Below, piece by piece: positions 46,692 through 58,693 of a stretch of 64,000 nucleotides of DNA; the stretch's first letter is position 1, and every line of letters begins with the position of its first letter. The notes under the pieces are model-generated. The model saw only the letters and a list, made by a program, of their open reading frames with translations, ran no database searches and was not told the origin of the DNA. Location of the stretch: contig JAGTJM010000001.1 of assembly GCA_020747015.1 (NCBI GenBank), forward strand, positions 1,426,001 through 1,490,000. Direction: 5' to 3'. The position numbers were made by a program, and so were the translations under genes. Source of the DNA: Pyrenochaeta sp. MPI-SDFR-AT-0127. Lineage: Eukaryota > Ascomycota > Dothideomycetes > Pleosporales > Cucurbitariaceae.

Positions 46692-49186
46692 TTATAGCGG
46701 AGGAGCGCTAGGATCCATCATGCACTGGTCGACACGCATAAGCTGCTTGCCGGTGGCCTTGGCGATTTGGATGAACTCCCTCAAGTAGCTGACTGTAGAG
46801 GGGTACAAGTAGTGGAGCACAACGAGGTTACCACCCTTGTTAACGTCACGTTGGAAGGCAACCTTCTGCTGCTCTGGGGTGCTGGTCTCGGCCCACAGCC
46901 AATCCTCGACATCGACGGACCAGTTGGTGATGGTAGCCTTGCTTCCAACCGCCTTGGTTAGACGAGAACGCATACGAGCACCCTCATTGCCAAAGGGAGG
47001 ACGGAAGTAAGGAGTCTCAAGGCCGTTGAAAGATTGCTTCATGGCCTTGATGTCCTCGTTATACTCCCAGTCGATAGCGGCATAGTCGAGTAGACTCTCC
47101 ATCTTCGGGTGAGTGAAGGAGTGGAGCGCAAGCTGGTGACCGGCGGCAGACATCTCTTTGTAGACATTGGTCAGATTGGTGGAGGCGTCGAGGAGAGGAG
47201 CGCCAACGGTAAAGAAAGTGACCTTGATGTTCTCCTCACGGATGATCTTGAGAACCTCCTGGGCGAGAGATGGCTGACCGTCATCGATGGCGAATGCAAA
47301 GGAATTGGGGCGCTTGCAAGCGAATACAAGGTTACCCGTCTCGTCCTTCTTGGGAATGACGGTGCCACTGGGAACTGAGGAGACAATTTCAATTACGGAA
47401 AGGGTGACAGATTGTGTGGTGTGGAAGCCCTTGAGAGCAAAGCCAATGACACGGGAAAACTCGATGTTGAAATGATTCAACGGGATGTAGATGTGCCCGT
47501 TCTTGGCATAGCGTCCAGCCTCAGCCGAATCCCAGGTCTCAGGGAAGGGAGCAATCGCCGAGTTACAGGCGCTGTTGTGCTGCTGGAAGGCAACAGTGAA
47601 ATCAGTGGTTCCACTGTAGGCAATGTGGAGGTAAGAACCCTTGTACTTGCTGAAGTCAGAGCAAGTGCCAGAGACCTGAGTATAGTAGGAGTAATCGGCA
47701 TCAGGCGAAGTGATGGTCAGTTTGCCGCCGTTGTAGTTGAGCGTCATGCCCTCATCGCCACCGTGCCAGTTGTTAAGAGCGTTGGTGTTAGCATTGGCAA
47801 ACCTGTCAATGACGAGAGAAGCAGCAGCAGTGTTGGCAGGTGCCGGGACAGTGGCCGAAGCATTCGGATCGGTGGGAGGAGTGGGGACGATGTACTCGCC
47901 GGTTGTGCCGCAGTAGAATGCCAAGGGACCGAAGGAGACAGTGCCGGAAAATCCGGAAAAGAGGATGGTGGTGAGCTTCTCGGTGTTGAGGCCGGAGAAC
48001 TTGGAGAAAGGAATGAGGTACAGCTTCTCGGTGCCATCAAAGGTCCAACCGAGCTCGGTGCTCGACTGGCCAAAAGACTGAGCCGCGGTGGGGTCGCAGC
48101 TGGCGGAAGAATCAAGTTGAACGGAAAGAGTGGCGCCAGCCGGTGCTTTGATACGAAGGGAGATACCGCCATACTTGTTCTTGGCATTGACGCAGGGGAA
48201 CTGGCTGTAGAAGTACGAGCTTCCATCGGCCTTGGGAACAATCTCAACACGGTTGGCAGCGGGCTTGCCAACAGTGATGGAGTCAACAGTTCCATCAGTC
48301 GACGTAGGATAATTCATTGCGTTGTAGAACAAGAATGTCAGGCGGGACTGCGAGATCCAGTCATCAATGAGCAGAGGAGAGCAGGTTCCGGCAGACGGCG
48401 AAGCAGACGAGACGGTCACGAGCGTGGAGCGCGATGCGGAAACCGAGCTGGAGCGAACAGTCGACGAAGGCCTTGCCGTAGAGCTGGTGAGAGCGACGGA
48501 GCTGGTGCGGGAGACGGAACTGGAGCGGGCAACAGAGCTAGAGCCGGCGACAGAGCTGGAGCGGACAGAGCTGGACGGGACAACAGAGCTAGCACCTGTA
48601 GCACCACCGCAGCCAAAGGCGATGTTGCTGAGCTGCCATGTCGCGGTGGTTGAAGAGAAACCAGACCAGACAAAACCGTTGACGGCGTTGGCATTAGCGC
48701 CGGTGAATTGAGAGAGAGGGATGGTGATGGTCTGAGTGTTACCGGTCAAGCCAGAGACCTGAATGTACTTTGAGGTGTAGATGCCGGCCGAGCAAGCCGT
48801 CTTGGTCTGGATCTCGAAAGTGAGAGATCCACTGGCAGGACCCTTGATTGTGAACGAGACGGAGTTGTAGCCGTTGCTGCTCGCCTGCTGGCAAGGGAAC
48901 GTCTCGTAGAAGTAGGATCCGGCCTTGGGCTTGAAAGAGAGGACGCCGCCGCTGGCCGAGATGGAGGTCATGGTTTGATCATCTTGACGAGTCAGACTAT
49001 TTTTCCTGTTTGCCAAAAAGAGACGTGGAGATGGTGTGTAGACTTACCACTGGTCCACTCATTCAAGCTGTTCTGATTCTGGGAGTACCTCGAGAAGTCA
49101 TCAATCTTGAGGGCCGAGGTGCAGGCGGCGGAAACCACCTGGCTGGCCAGTCCGGCCGCAAGGCCTATTAGGGTAGAAACACGCAT
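46692..49186 (-). CDS. Secreted NodB polysaccharide deacetylase with three N-terminal beta-sandwich-like modules
   Basis: Likely chitin or other polysaccharide deacetylase (CE4), 809 aa. Exon 1 49186-49048 with signal peptide MRVSTLIGLAAGLASQVVSA, intron 49047-48983, then one long exon. Three related modules of about 140-170 residues follow, each opening with an IDDFS, IDDWI or IDRFA motif and closing near FGC, FYC or IEIV. The first and second are separated by a Ser/Arg/Ala-rich linker. The C-terminal NodB domain shows AIDDGQPS (motif 1), HSFTHP (metal-binding, motif 2), RPPFGNE (motif 3), DVEDWLW (motif 4) and VVLHYLYP (motif 5). The modules may bind wall glycans. The architecture is unusual for a fungal CE4. 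A 413-codon antisense frame here is a shadow. Confidence 0.88.
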
Positions 49187-50937
49187 ATTAAACGTTGTGG
49201 AGCGAGTGTGGTGCAGAAAGCGAATGTACGGAAGTAACGACTTCCAAAGCGAGAGTCTCAACGCCCTGTGCGAGTTGACGGGAGGGTTGGAGGAGCAAGC
49301 GATAACTCGTGAAGAGCGGCGATATGTGCGGTGCTTCCCATTGATATATTCCCGGGCGTGGCAGCGGCGCGAGGCATGACACAGGCCCAATTTGCCTAGG
49401 GTGCTGGGCATGCAAGCCTTCGCGAAGCCGACCTGGCAATTTAGGAGCAAGATAGTTCTATTTAGAGTGCACACTAGCCTGGGCACATGTAGATCGTCTG
49501 GGCGCTTGTGCTGTGATAGGCATAGAGGGTGCTGACTGTGCGCAATTGGTGCGCGGTTAGGGCAGCCCTACCCCTGAGAGCAATGCTTCGGCCCTAGGCA
49601 GGTTGACGGGAGGAGGACAGCAACCGCATGGCGGGATGGGTGTGGCCCAGCCGATCCATGGCCGTGGTTATGGACGTGGAGTCTCGGTTCTGGCAATGCC
49701 TCGACGGACCACAGGCATGCATCAGGGCCTGGCATGGAGGAGGGACTAGAGAAGGGCGACGATAGGGGGGACTGATGGGTGTGGAGTGCGCGCACTTGCT
49801 CGCAGGCAATAACCTAACGAAACAAATCTAGTCAAGGCGGGGCTGAAACGTCCAAGAGGTTCCGATAATCTGGCCCTCATCCGTGGTTGAGGGCGCAGAT
49901 GGGAATCCACGGGGTTGCAAGTGCAGAGTCAAAACACGAGCGTCAATACTTGGCCTCGCGAAGCGTTCCTTTGGGCGTGCTTGGCCGTAAATGCCGAGGG
50001 TGCCGCGCAAAGGTTGTCAGCACCCCGTCCATGGGGAGCGTGTTTTGTTGACTGCTGCAGGAGGCGGATGGCGTCGAGCGAAAAGCGCCCCGGGCGAGAC
50101 GACGGGCACCTGGAGATGAGTTGCGCAGACACGAGGTGGGTGAGAGTGAGAGGCTGTGGCCAGCGCGCACCGCATCTGCTTGCCACGCTGGGGTGGTTGG
50201 GCTCTCCGCGGACGCTGGTAGGCGAACCGAGGGGCCAACGCGACGAGGATCGGAATCTGCGCGAGACGGTCTACGCAGCGCCTGTTGAAGCCATAGCAAA
50301 CGATCATGGGCGGCTCTTCATCACCACCACCCGCGATCGTCAGTCGGCGCTGGTTGGCAAGCTGGCTGGCTGGCTGGCTGGCTGGCTTTCTGCTACCGTT
50401 TTTGCATGACGGCATGGCATGCTGATGCTCCTCCGGGGCGCTGCAAATCTCAATCTCGTTCACGCTTCCCCATCCCCCCTGCCCAGCTTCCGTGTTTCCC
50501 CTGCCGCGCTGCCGAGTTCTGCTTAGTTGTCAGCTCCGCCACCAGGTGTTTCGTTTGGTGATGCCCTTGCCCAAAGCGGCTAGTGCCCACCCCCGTGGGC
50601 CTCCGCGATAACTTTGCGCCGACATAACATCACTGCGCTTCTCGCCCTGCAGGCCTGGGGCCGCCTGATGCTTCGGGTGTCTCCACTGAAAATCTTAATA
50701 TCTGGGCTGTTGTGTGCTGACAATTGTCGATAAAAAAAAATCTTTGGCCTTGGCCTGGTGGCCTGAGACGCTCCTTCTACGCTGGGCCTTCCACTTTCAC
50801 CCTCGCCGGCCTTGCTCCTCTATTTCTTTGCCACCAGCGACTCCGACCATCCGCGGTCCATCAAGCATGAGACTACCTTGTGTATCAATAGCGCCACAAC
50901 TGGTAATGCACAAGTGCTACTAACCACGCCAACTCTC
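49187..50937. other. Gene-poor GC-rich region
   Basis: Promoter of the NodB gene and the 3' flank of the DUF427 gene. Short overlapping frames on both strands come from high GC. Contains a CTGG tandem repeat. Confidence 0.5.
50361..50387. repeat. (GCTG)n tetranucleotide repeat
   Basis: Almost seven uninterrupted tetranucleotide units. Confidence 0.85.
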
Positions 50938-51771
50938 TCATCGTGCCTCCTTGACCCCATCAATCCAGACGTCGACCTTCTCGTTGTAAAAACACACGTA
51001 TCCAGCAATTGGGGCACTTTCCATGGTCGGGTACCGATAGTACCATGCCAGGTCCCTGTACTCGTTGCTATTGACATTCACATGGTGATAGTTTGCTCGC
51101 CCCTTGTACGGACACAGAGTTTCTGTCGTGCTAGGCGAGAGATGCTCCCAATTGACACTTGTCGGCGGGAGATAGTAGCGTGTACGCAGCGTGGTCTCTA
51201 GCAGGAGCACAGGCCTAGAGCTCTCAGCCAGAGTGACATTATCCAGCGTGATTCTAACATTGCGTGTCGAGTGCAGGATATCAATGCGTTTATAGGGATC
51301 CTTGGGATGACAATAGATCGGGACGTCCTCTTCGAACCATTGCTCTATTGCGTTGAAGTCGACCTTTACAATATCCTTCAGGCCGGGCGTGTTGAAGACC
51401 AGGACTCGCGTTGTGCTGCGACTGCCTACACTGAGACGCCCGAGATGCGCTGCGCCGTCTGTGCCCTGTATGGCTTCGATCTTGTCTACCCTGGCTTCGC
51501 GGGTAAAAGCCGAGGTGGGAACATAGAACCTCGACAGCCTTAGTCCTGCTCACGGCGCAATAGGAGAGGGGAGTAGCTACTGTGGGTAGTTTGGATGTTC
51601 CCAGACATGGTACGCCCCAATGGTATCGAACGCATACTTGCCGTTGAATAGGCCTCGTACACGACGTGGTGTTTGTTCAACCTTGTGAGGTCCCTCCAAA
51701 CAGAGCTTTCGCGCAAGTTTTGCAAGACTGGCTGCGTCAGCTAGTGCATCAACGTCTGTCGCAAGGGTCAA
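50938..51771 (-). CDS. DUF427 domain protein (5' exon unresolved)
   Basis: Protein with two DUF427-type units; function of the family is unknown. The frame is open from about 51771; an intron at 51580-51530 joins HPNYPQ to FYVPTSAF, and the last exon stops at 50938. About 260 aa are visible. The first unit (RVRGLFNGKYAFDTIGAYHV, with WEHPNYPQ after it) is incomplete. The second is complete, with LCPYKGRANYHHV, DLAWYYRYP and APIAGYVCFYNEKVDVWIDG. No ATG opens the first visible exon in frame, and an in-frame stop lies just upstream. A further upstream exon must therefore supply the start, perhaps with an acceptor near 51732; I could not fix it. Confidence 0.78.
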
Positions 51772-52924
51772 CGCACTCGCTCGTGCACGTCATCATACTC
51801 TTTGGTCAGAATATGTAAGGGCATAGCTTATGCCATTGAGCATGTCGGACATGAGCGGGGTGCCAAGCGGGGCAGGTATACCCGACGACGATGTGACTAC
51901 CTACTACAGCCTCTGGTAACTACGGCTGTACTTGTCTGCTTATCAGCATGTCAGCCACAAGAGCGCAGGAGACTCTCCACGACACCTCATTGTCGCACCT
52001 GGCCAGTATGCTGCTGTTGGCATGGAAGAGGCACAACTTTACACCCATCCATCTGAAGTGCGTGCCTCACAATACAAGCTTACATACACTGGACAACTAG
52101 CGCTACTATTGGCCAGTGCATCATGATCGGAATTGCGCGCTTGAAGAGGGTTTTTATAGTACTGGCTCCTCCAAAGAGACGTGAATTGCGTTTGCTCTTT
52201 GGTAGCCGAATCCTGTATCATGGCCCTACTCTACTTCGCCATGCTCGGTCTGTGGTGGTCGGCGTGCAGACGTTCTTTGCACACTCGCACAAACCATGCC
52301 TTGCCTGTGTTCCGCTACACCCGCATCAGAGTTGGGTTGACGCAATCCCCAGAACCAGAGCCCCCATCTCTTCTCGCTCAATCAGCAAATCCAGTCCTGC
52401 TCCGTTCCTGTGTCTCCCCTTCTACACGGCTGGTGTGCTGCTCACGCGGCGGACGTATGCTTTCCCATTTCAGGGCTCGCGTGCCACCGAGATGGGTGGT
52501 TGGTCAAGGGCTGTACAAGGCAGCACGTTCCCTTGATATGTTGCTCCAACAGACACCCTCTCGTCGCTGCTAGACATGCCAAAGCCTGGCATCAAAAGGT
52601 TGAGATATGCAAGCTTCTCGTTGGGACGCATGCCAGAGTGCATCAGGCAAAAGTAAGCGCCGGCGGCCGCTTTCCTCCATCGGTCGGTAGCGCACGGCGT
52701 CTGTAGCGCCAAATTCAGGGAGCCGGCTGGATTCGTGCAACGCGGCGACGACAGGGCTCAACTTTCAGCGCTCGTCTGCAGAACCACGACACATCAACGC
52801 CATCCAATGTGCCAGCGCAACGTCGCCCACTCGCAGTCCCTCCCCTCCACGCCATAATCTCGCCCCACAGCGACTGCGAGGCCTTTTCCTTCCCGCTCAC
52901 CGTCCCTCTGGGCCGCAGCGTAGC
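51772..52924. other. Divergent promoter region, DUF427 gene and GT31-like gene
   Basis: Probably contains the unresolved first exon of the DUF427 gene in its first 100-200 bp. Otherwise no gene seen. Confidence 0.5.
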
Positions 52925-54392
52925 ATGATGCTGAAAACGCTGGCTGGCCGTCTCGCCCGACGGCCCTGGCGATTCGTCTTCCCCGGCCTCCTTCTCTTCT
53001 TCTTTGCATTCACACTCTCGCGCCGGAGACCACACACGGCGCCCCCGGTGCACAAGGCTAAAACAAAGTCCTTTTTCCCACCCCTCGAAACAAAAGCCGC
53101 CAATTCCATTGAGCTCGACTACTGCCAGAACTTCCCCGTAAAGCTCCTCGACGAGATACAAGTCGTCCTCAAGGTGGCATCGAGCGAGTCGTCCGAAACC
53201 AAGGCGCATTTGAGCACCGTATCGAGCTGCATCACCAATCTGCTTATTGTCGGCGATCGGGACGAGCGATTGGGCGACAGACATGTCATCGACATCCTGG
53301 CGGAGCTGCCCAAAAGCTACGAAACCAACAATCTCGACTTCCAGGCATACGTCGAGCAGAAGAAGGCCTATACCGAAGGCGAGACGGTGAGAGAATCACA
53401 GCGATCCTTCAAACTCGACCGCTTCAAGTACCTACCCATGGTCGACAAAGCATACATCTCGAACCCCAAGGCCAAGTGGTTTGTATTCCTGGAATCAGAT
53501 GTTTACTTCGTCTGGGACACGCTCTTCCGGCTGCTCAGCCAGCTCGACGCCTCAGATCCGCACTACCTAGGTGCCCCACACAAGGGCTCCGAGGGCCGCT
53601 GGTTTGCCTATGGCGGCGCAGGAATCGTCATGTCGCAGGGTCTGATGAAGCAGCTCATCCCAGCAAAGACTGTAGGAGCAACAGAAATTCCGCGTGAAAG
53701 CCGGTTGAGTTTGAGGTTTGAAGACTGGGTCAAAGAGGAGTCGCGCGGTGACGCTGTCCTCGCCTACGCTATCCAAAATGCGACAGGCCATAAATTAGAA
53801 GCCCTGTACCCCACATTTGCGAGCGACAAGTTAAAGGACGTTACCACGACGCGCGATAGATGGTGCGTGCCCATGCTCTCACTGCATCAACTGAAGCCGG
53901 AGCAAATGGAGAACCTGTGGAAGTGGGAGCGGACACGACCATACAATACTGTGCGTCTGGCAGATCACCTTATCACTACTTGCTGTACTAATGACGTCTC
54001 GCTAGAAACCATTCACGTATTCATCCCTCCTTTCGTATACCCACTCCTTTCTCTCCCAGGGTCCTTCCCGCGAATGGTGGGACAACCTCTCCACGGCCCC
54101 CGTGCCCAACGATCGCCCTGCTCACCGCAACGCCGGCTCTTGCGGCTCCGAATGCGCCGCGGACTCCAATTGCCTTCAATGGTCATACTCGCAAACTGTG
54201 TGTCGTCACGCAGACTACATCAAGCTCGGCGATGCTGTGGATCGCGAAAATGGTGGCCAAGGCGAATTTGTCTCGGGTTGGGATTCGGGAAAGCTTAGGG
54301 GCATGGGATTTGGAGTGGAAGGACAAAATGGGCAGAGACAGTTTTATGAAGGGTGTGTTGAGGCGACTTGGTTGACACCGCAGGTGCGGTAG
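52925..54392 (+). CDS. GT31/fringe-like type II membrane glycosyltransferase
   Basis: Golgi-type glycosyltransferase of 470 aa. Two exons, 52925-53950 and 54006-54392; the 55-bp intron has a perfect TACTAATGAC branch site. A short cytosolic basic tail (MMLKTLAGRLARRPWR) precedes a signal anchor (FVFPGLLLFFFAF). The catalytic domain has KAKWFVFLESDVYFVWDTL, where ESD takes the place of the metal-binding DxD, then GSEGRWFAYGGAGIVMS and DAVLAYAI. The C-terminus is Cys-rich (CGSECAADSNCLQWSY, then VCRHAD), a frequent tail on these fungal proteins. Donor and acceptor sugars unknown. Two ATGs in tandem at 52925 and 52928 may both serve. Confidence 0.85.
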
Positions 54393-55072
54393 GCTAGGCA
54401 ACCGTGGTCATTGCCAGGAGGCTTGTTTAGGATATGTCATGTATAGGGAGGCGTTGCGGTCGTTCACCTCGCACGTTTACGCATGGCGTTTTGGACACTT
54501 GTACACTGATTTGAATATGAGGAGCATGGAAAGCAAGCGCATCAGGAAATACGGACCCTTGTTCACAAAGGCTGTATCAATTCTTGATAAGACATCGTTG
54601 AGGGGAACAAGGAACATAGCTTCGAAGACGATCGCCTTGACATAGATTTTGAGGTATTTTACAGCATCGCAGTATCATGACATCCAAGGGTGTTGGACAT
54701 GGTTAATGGATTGTATATTCTTCTTGTCTAGTTTCGTGTTGTGCATGTTACTGGGAGTATGCTTCGACCGTTCGACATTCCTCATCGTCAAGTAAAGTGA
54801 TCTTTACTTATATTGGTGCAGGCGAGGCGGCAAGTTCGTTGACCCAGAGGTTTGACGCATGCAAGATTGACATTAGAGGGTAATTCTCTATCGAGTAACT
54901 GGTTCCGTTCTGGTGTTCATTGCATAATGGAGAATGCACATTTGTGTCACCAAGCGTGAAATGGTACGAAGAGTCATGTTCATGTTTTACACTTAGCACC
55001 CATGTTTCCCAACAGAATCATGTACATGGAGATAAAATTTTCTTCCCCTTGGTGTTCCTTTGGTTCTGCATT
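54393..55072. other. Convergent intergenic region
   Basis: 3' flanks of the GT31-like and GH131 genes; AT-rich, no gene seen. Confidence 0.55.
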
Positions 55073-56007
55073 CTACAAACTCACACACCCATCCGCACTA
55101 TCCTCGACGAACAAGCCGCCGTAGATCTGGCCCTCGTTCAAGTTGGGACTCTGATAGCCGTTATTGACTACATCCGTAGATCCAGTCGGCTTCTTAAGTA
55201 TGCCAAGCTGGAATTGGCCGCCACCAGCAAGGTTAATCGACTTGGGACCCGCCACGGATTTTAGCGCACTGGTGCCAACGGAATAGTATATTGTGACTTG
55301 GCTGAGAGAGTTGTAAGCATATGAGTGAGCAGAATTGTTGAGCGACTACTATGGAACACATACTTTTTGTTGTAGTCAAGTTTGGTAGCGAAGTTTTGCC
55401 ACTGTGTCTTATCAATGGCTACACTCCAAAGACTGTTGCCATTCCTATCCAGGATCTTGAAGTTGTTTTTATCCGCATTACTCTTTCCAATGAGACTTCC
55501 AGCCTGGAATTGGATTTGGTTGGCTGAGTAGTCAGCCGTCTCATGCCACACATTGAGATACTCATGTGTCAAATTCAAGGGCCTTGCGGGGTCTTGCTTG
55601 ACGCTCCAGTGAAGCGTCTTCACGCCTTTGCCTCCCTCACCATCCGAAGCGTCCTTGAGAAACTGCAGACCCGCTCGTCGGAATCCGTTCTGCTTCTGGA
55701 AGATGGACTTGTCGGACAAAGTTACCTCAACAGCGGTATACTTGTCGCCATCAAAACGTGAGGTAATGTTGGGGAACTTAAGAATCTCGCTCCACTTCAG
55801 GTCATTGCCCTTGACATAATCAGGGTTGAAGATTGTGTTTGTCGCGTAGGTATCGAAGAAGGTGGGAATAGTGTTGAGGGGCACGCGGCCATCGAAAACG
55901 ATGGGGCATGTAGGATCGACGCGGACCTGTTTTTGTGGGCGCGCGTGGGGGGCGGCGAAGACGGTGGATGCTGCTGCCACCAAAGAGAAAAAGGTTTGCA
56001 CGTTCAT
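55073..56007 (-). CDS. Secreted GH131 beta-glucanase
   Basis: Glycoside hydrolase family 131 protein, an endo/exo beta-1,3/1,4-glucanase family found in fungi and oomycetes. Two exons, 56007-55364 and 55301-55073; 290 aa. Signal peptide MNVQTFFSLVAAASTVFAAP. Conserved blocks: CPIVFDGRVP, NGFRRAGLQF, KTLHWSVKQD, ARPLNLTHEYLNVWHETADYS and QWQNFATKLDY, with TIYYSVG after the splice. The chain lacks a CBM1 module. Acts on glucans of plant or fungal walls. Confidence 0.88.
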
Positions 56008-57175
56008 TTTCGGGGTTGGTAGAAGAGTTGGATAGTCAGATGGTCGTTATGCAATAGCAAACTCAATGTTCCAATACCGCGGGCTTCCAGGTCCTTATAC
56101 TGCTTGGACATTAATCACACCATTCATCGTCATTTTTATCAAAATTCCATCCTATTTCTGTTCCTTATTATCCGTACGTCTAGTTTGTTGCCTTCGGTTG
56201 TTTTGCTGACCAAACTTTGGAGTTCATTGTACCTTCATTTAGACTGTCCAATGACGTGGCGGAGGAACAATCGTAGAAGTTTCCATAGTAGGTACAGTGA
56301 AGTCGATACAAGGGCGAATTAATCTATTTGAGGAAACCTGCCAGGAGGCTCTTGTGCGCTGGGATCTGGGGTAAAGTGCACGGCCACTGGACGGTCCGGC
56401 ATTCCGTCCTCGAGCTGGACCTGGATTTGGGGACGGATTCTTAAAGTAAAGCGTAGTCAAAAGTGCAACATCCTTACGGTGACTGTGGTTAATCATGTGA
56501 GAGGAATGAATTGCCCGTTGTCAACATCAGTCGGTGATGGCAAATTAAGTTCTTGTTCAAAATCCAGGTATCTCTGTACTGCACCGCTTTAGTACCGTAG
56601 TCCACGGAATGATATAGTGCATCTTCGAATATCGGATGAAGGGTGTAAATTAAACATTATATCCGTCGAGACATTTGACCGATATAGCGACCGTCAAACA
56701 CACCATGGCAGTTGGTCACCTTGGTTCTTCGTACACGACAGTACGAAGCCAACTGCTGTCACTAATGAAACTAGACATACTCTTCCCATACCGGCCAAAG
56801 CGAGGTACATGTGCTAGGCTTTGGACAGCTGTCTCAAGTCTTGAACTAGCCTCGGTCACAATAAAAGACACGCAACGCTAGGCCGTATTGATTGATTTCC
56901 ACTGCAATGAGATGCTGCAGAAATCTTCAGGGGGGGTTTTTTTTGGCTGGACGAGTCGAACAGTCGTCATCTTTTGGCGTGTGTCGAAGAAAGATGATTT
57001 CAAAGATTGAACAACGTCCTAGCGAAAGCCTCCTGCCGCATTTGGCCTAGTTAATGGCGTCAGACATGTCAACTTTGTCCCGCTGCAATGACTCGACGAG
57101 GGCAAAGACACAAAATGTGAGCAAACTTACCACCGACGGCTCGATAGCTGTAATCCGCGCAACCTGACGAGAAAA
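56008..57175. other. Divergent promoter region, GH131 and CAF16
   Basis: 1.17 kb with no gene seen; includes a G7T8 run at 56930-56944. Confidence 0.5.
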
Positions 57176-58097
57176 ATGTCGGCCAAGATCATCGACAAGA
57201 GCCTCGCGCCCTCGATTGACGTCAAAGATCTTAGCTATGCGTTCCCGGACGGCTCGAGTGGCCTAAAGGAGGTTTTCCTGCAACTGCCACCAGGCAGCAG
57301 GACGCTACTTATTGGAGGTAGCCGACCTTCAACTTCCCAAAGTCTACATGTGCTGTGGCTGACACTCTGCAGCCAATGGCGCAGGAAAGACAACACTCCT
57401 TCGCCTCCTCTCCGGCAAGCGCATGGCCCCCTCCGGCACCGTCTCCATTGCAGGCGTCGACCCTTTCAAAATGGGCCTCGAAGGCGTCACCTACCTCGGC
57501 CTCGAATGGGTCCTGAATCCCATCGTCCGCACCGACATCGACGTTCCCACCCTGCTGGCCTCGGTTGGCGGCGATTACTACAACGAACGCCGCGACGACC
57601 TTGTACGTATCCTCGACATTGATCTGAGCTGGCGCATGCATGCGGTTTCCGACGGCGAGCGGAGAAGAGTTCAACTGGCCATGGGCTTGCTGAGGCCGTG
57701 GACCATATTGTTGCTAGATGAGATTACCGTGGATTTGGACTTGCTCTCGCGCAGCAATTTCTTGAACTTCTTGAAGAAGGAGACAGATACGCGCCCTTGC
57801 ACAATTGTATACGCAACCCACATTTTGGATAACTTGGCCACGTGGCCTACCCATCTCGTGCATATGAGTCTGGGTAAAGTGAAGAAATGGGGTAGCGTGG
57901 AAGCCATGGATGTCAAGGCTGAGCAGAGCTCAAGATTGTATACTGGAAATAGCCAGCTTGGTGAGTTGGTATTGCAGTGGCTACAAGAGGACCTTGATGA
58001 GAGAGGCCCGAGAAATGGACATGGTGAGGGTAAGTCATATGAGAATCTAGAAGGCAAGGGTGGGTACGGCGCTGAGAAGAAGCCTGAGGGAGCATGA
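57176..58097 (+). CDS. CAF16: CAF16-like ABC-type ATPase of the CCR4-NOT network
   Basis: Soluble single-NBD ABC ATPase, 288 aa, related to yeast Caf16, which associates with CCR4-NOT and Mediator. Exon 1 57176-57317, intron 57318-57372, exon 2 57373-58097. The intron splits the Walker A motif, which after splicing reads IGANGAGKTTLL. Signature loop VSDGERRRVQLAMGLL, Walker B TILLLDEITVDLD and the switch His in YATHIL are present. No membrane segments, so it is not a transporter. The C-terminal 40 residues are Gly/Glu-rich and probably flexible. Confidence 0.92.
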
Positions 58098-58693
58098 TGG
58101 AGGCTACAAAGAGTCGATAGCAACTCGTTTCAACAATGCGGGTCGCCGGTGTTCAACAGGCGTTTAGAAGGTACTCAACGAAGATACCCCATTTCGTATT
58201 TCAACATAACGGTACTGTACGGTGTTATTGGCCGCAAGCACACATTGGTCATAATCTCAGTAGCAACCAACCCATTAACCTGGGTTCCCTGAGGTTTATT
58301 GTACATCTCTCGCGTACTAGACTTCAGCGTCGAATTCATATGAGCTTTTCTTGTTCCAATGTAAACCATCCTAGTTCAGGAGCACAAATGCTCTGCTGCT
58401 TCTCGACCATGCCTAGGTTTTATTAGCCACCACACCAAAATCATGTAGTGGATACTCTTCGTATTTCACTGCACGCCATCGTTGTGCACAGGGTTCTCGC
58501 GGCAATCAATTAACAAATTTGAGGATGGCAAAAGGATTATGCGACGAGAGGCAAGGCATGCATCCTAAGATTTTACTATTTGAGCTCGAAGAAGTCTTAA
58601 GCGCTTTGCCATCAGTCTATTCCAATTTTCGGTAGTCTTTGCGCAGTCATCCATCCCTATTCGTGCAAATTGATTGCATCAGGCCTTAACCTC
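58098..58693. other. Convergent intergenic region
   Basis: 3' flanks of CAF16 and of the small secreted-protein gene; nothing else seen. Confidence 0.55.

Noticed and set aside
47412..48653. 413-codon plus-strand open frame
   Set aside because: It lies fully antisense to the NodB deacetylase, is very rich in Gly/Arg/Glu from the opposite Ser/Thr/Pro codons, and shows no domain; a shadow of the real gene.
42907..56007. GH3, NodB, GT31-like and GH131 genes as one functional cluster
   Set aside because: They are unrelated in orientation, separated by non-CAZyme genes, and share no visible regulatory sequence; loose proximity is not enough.
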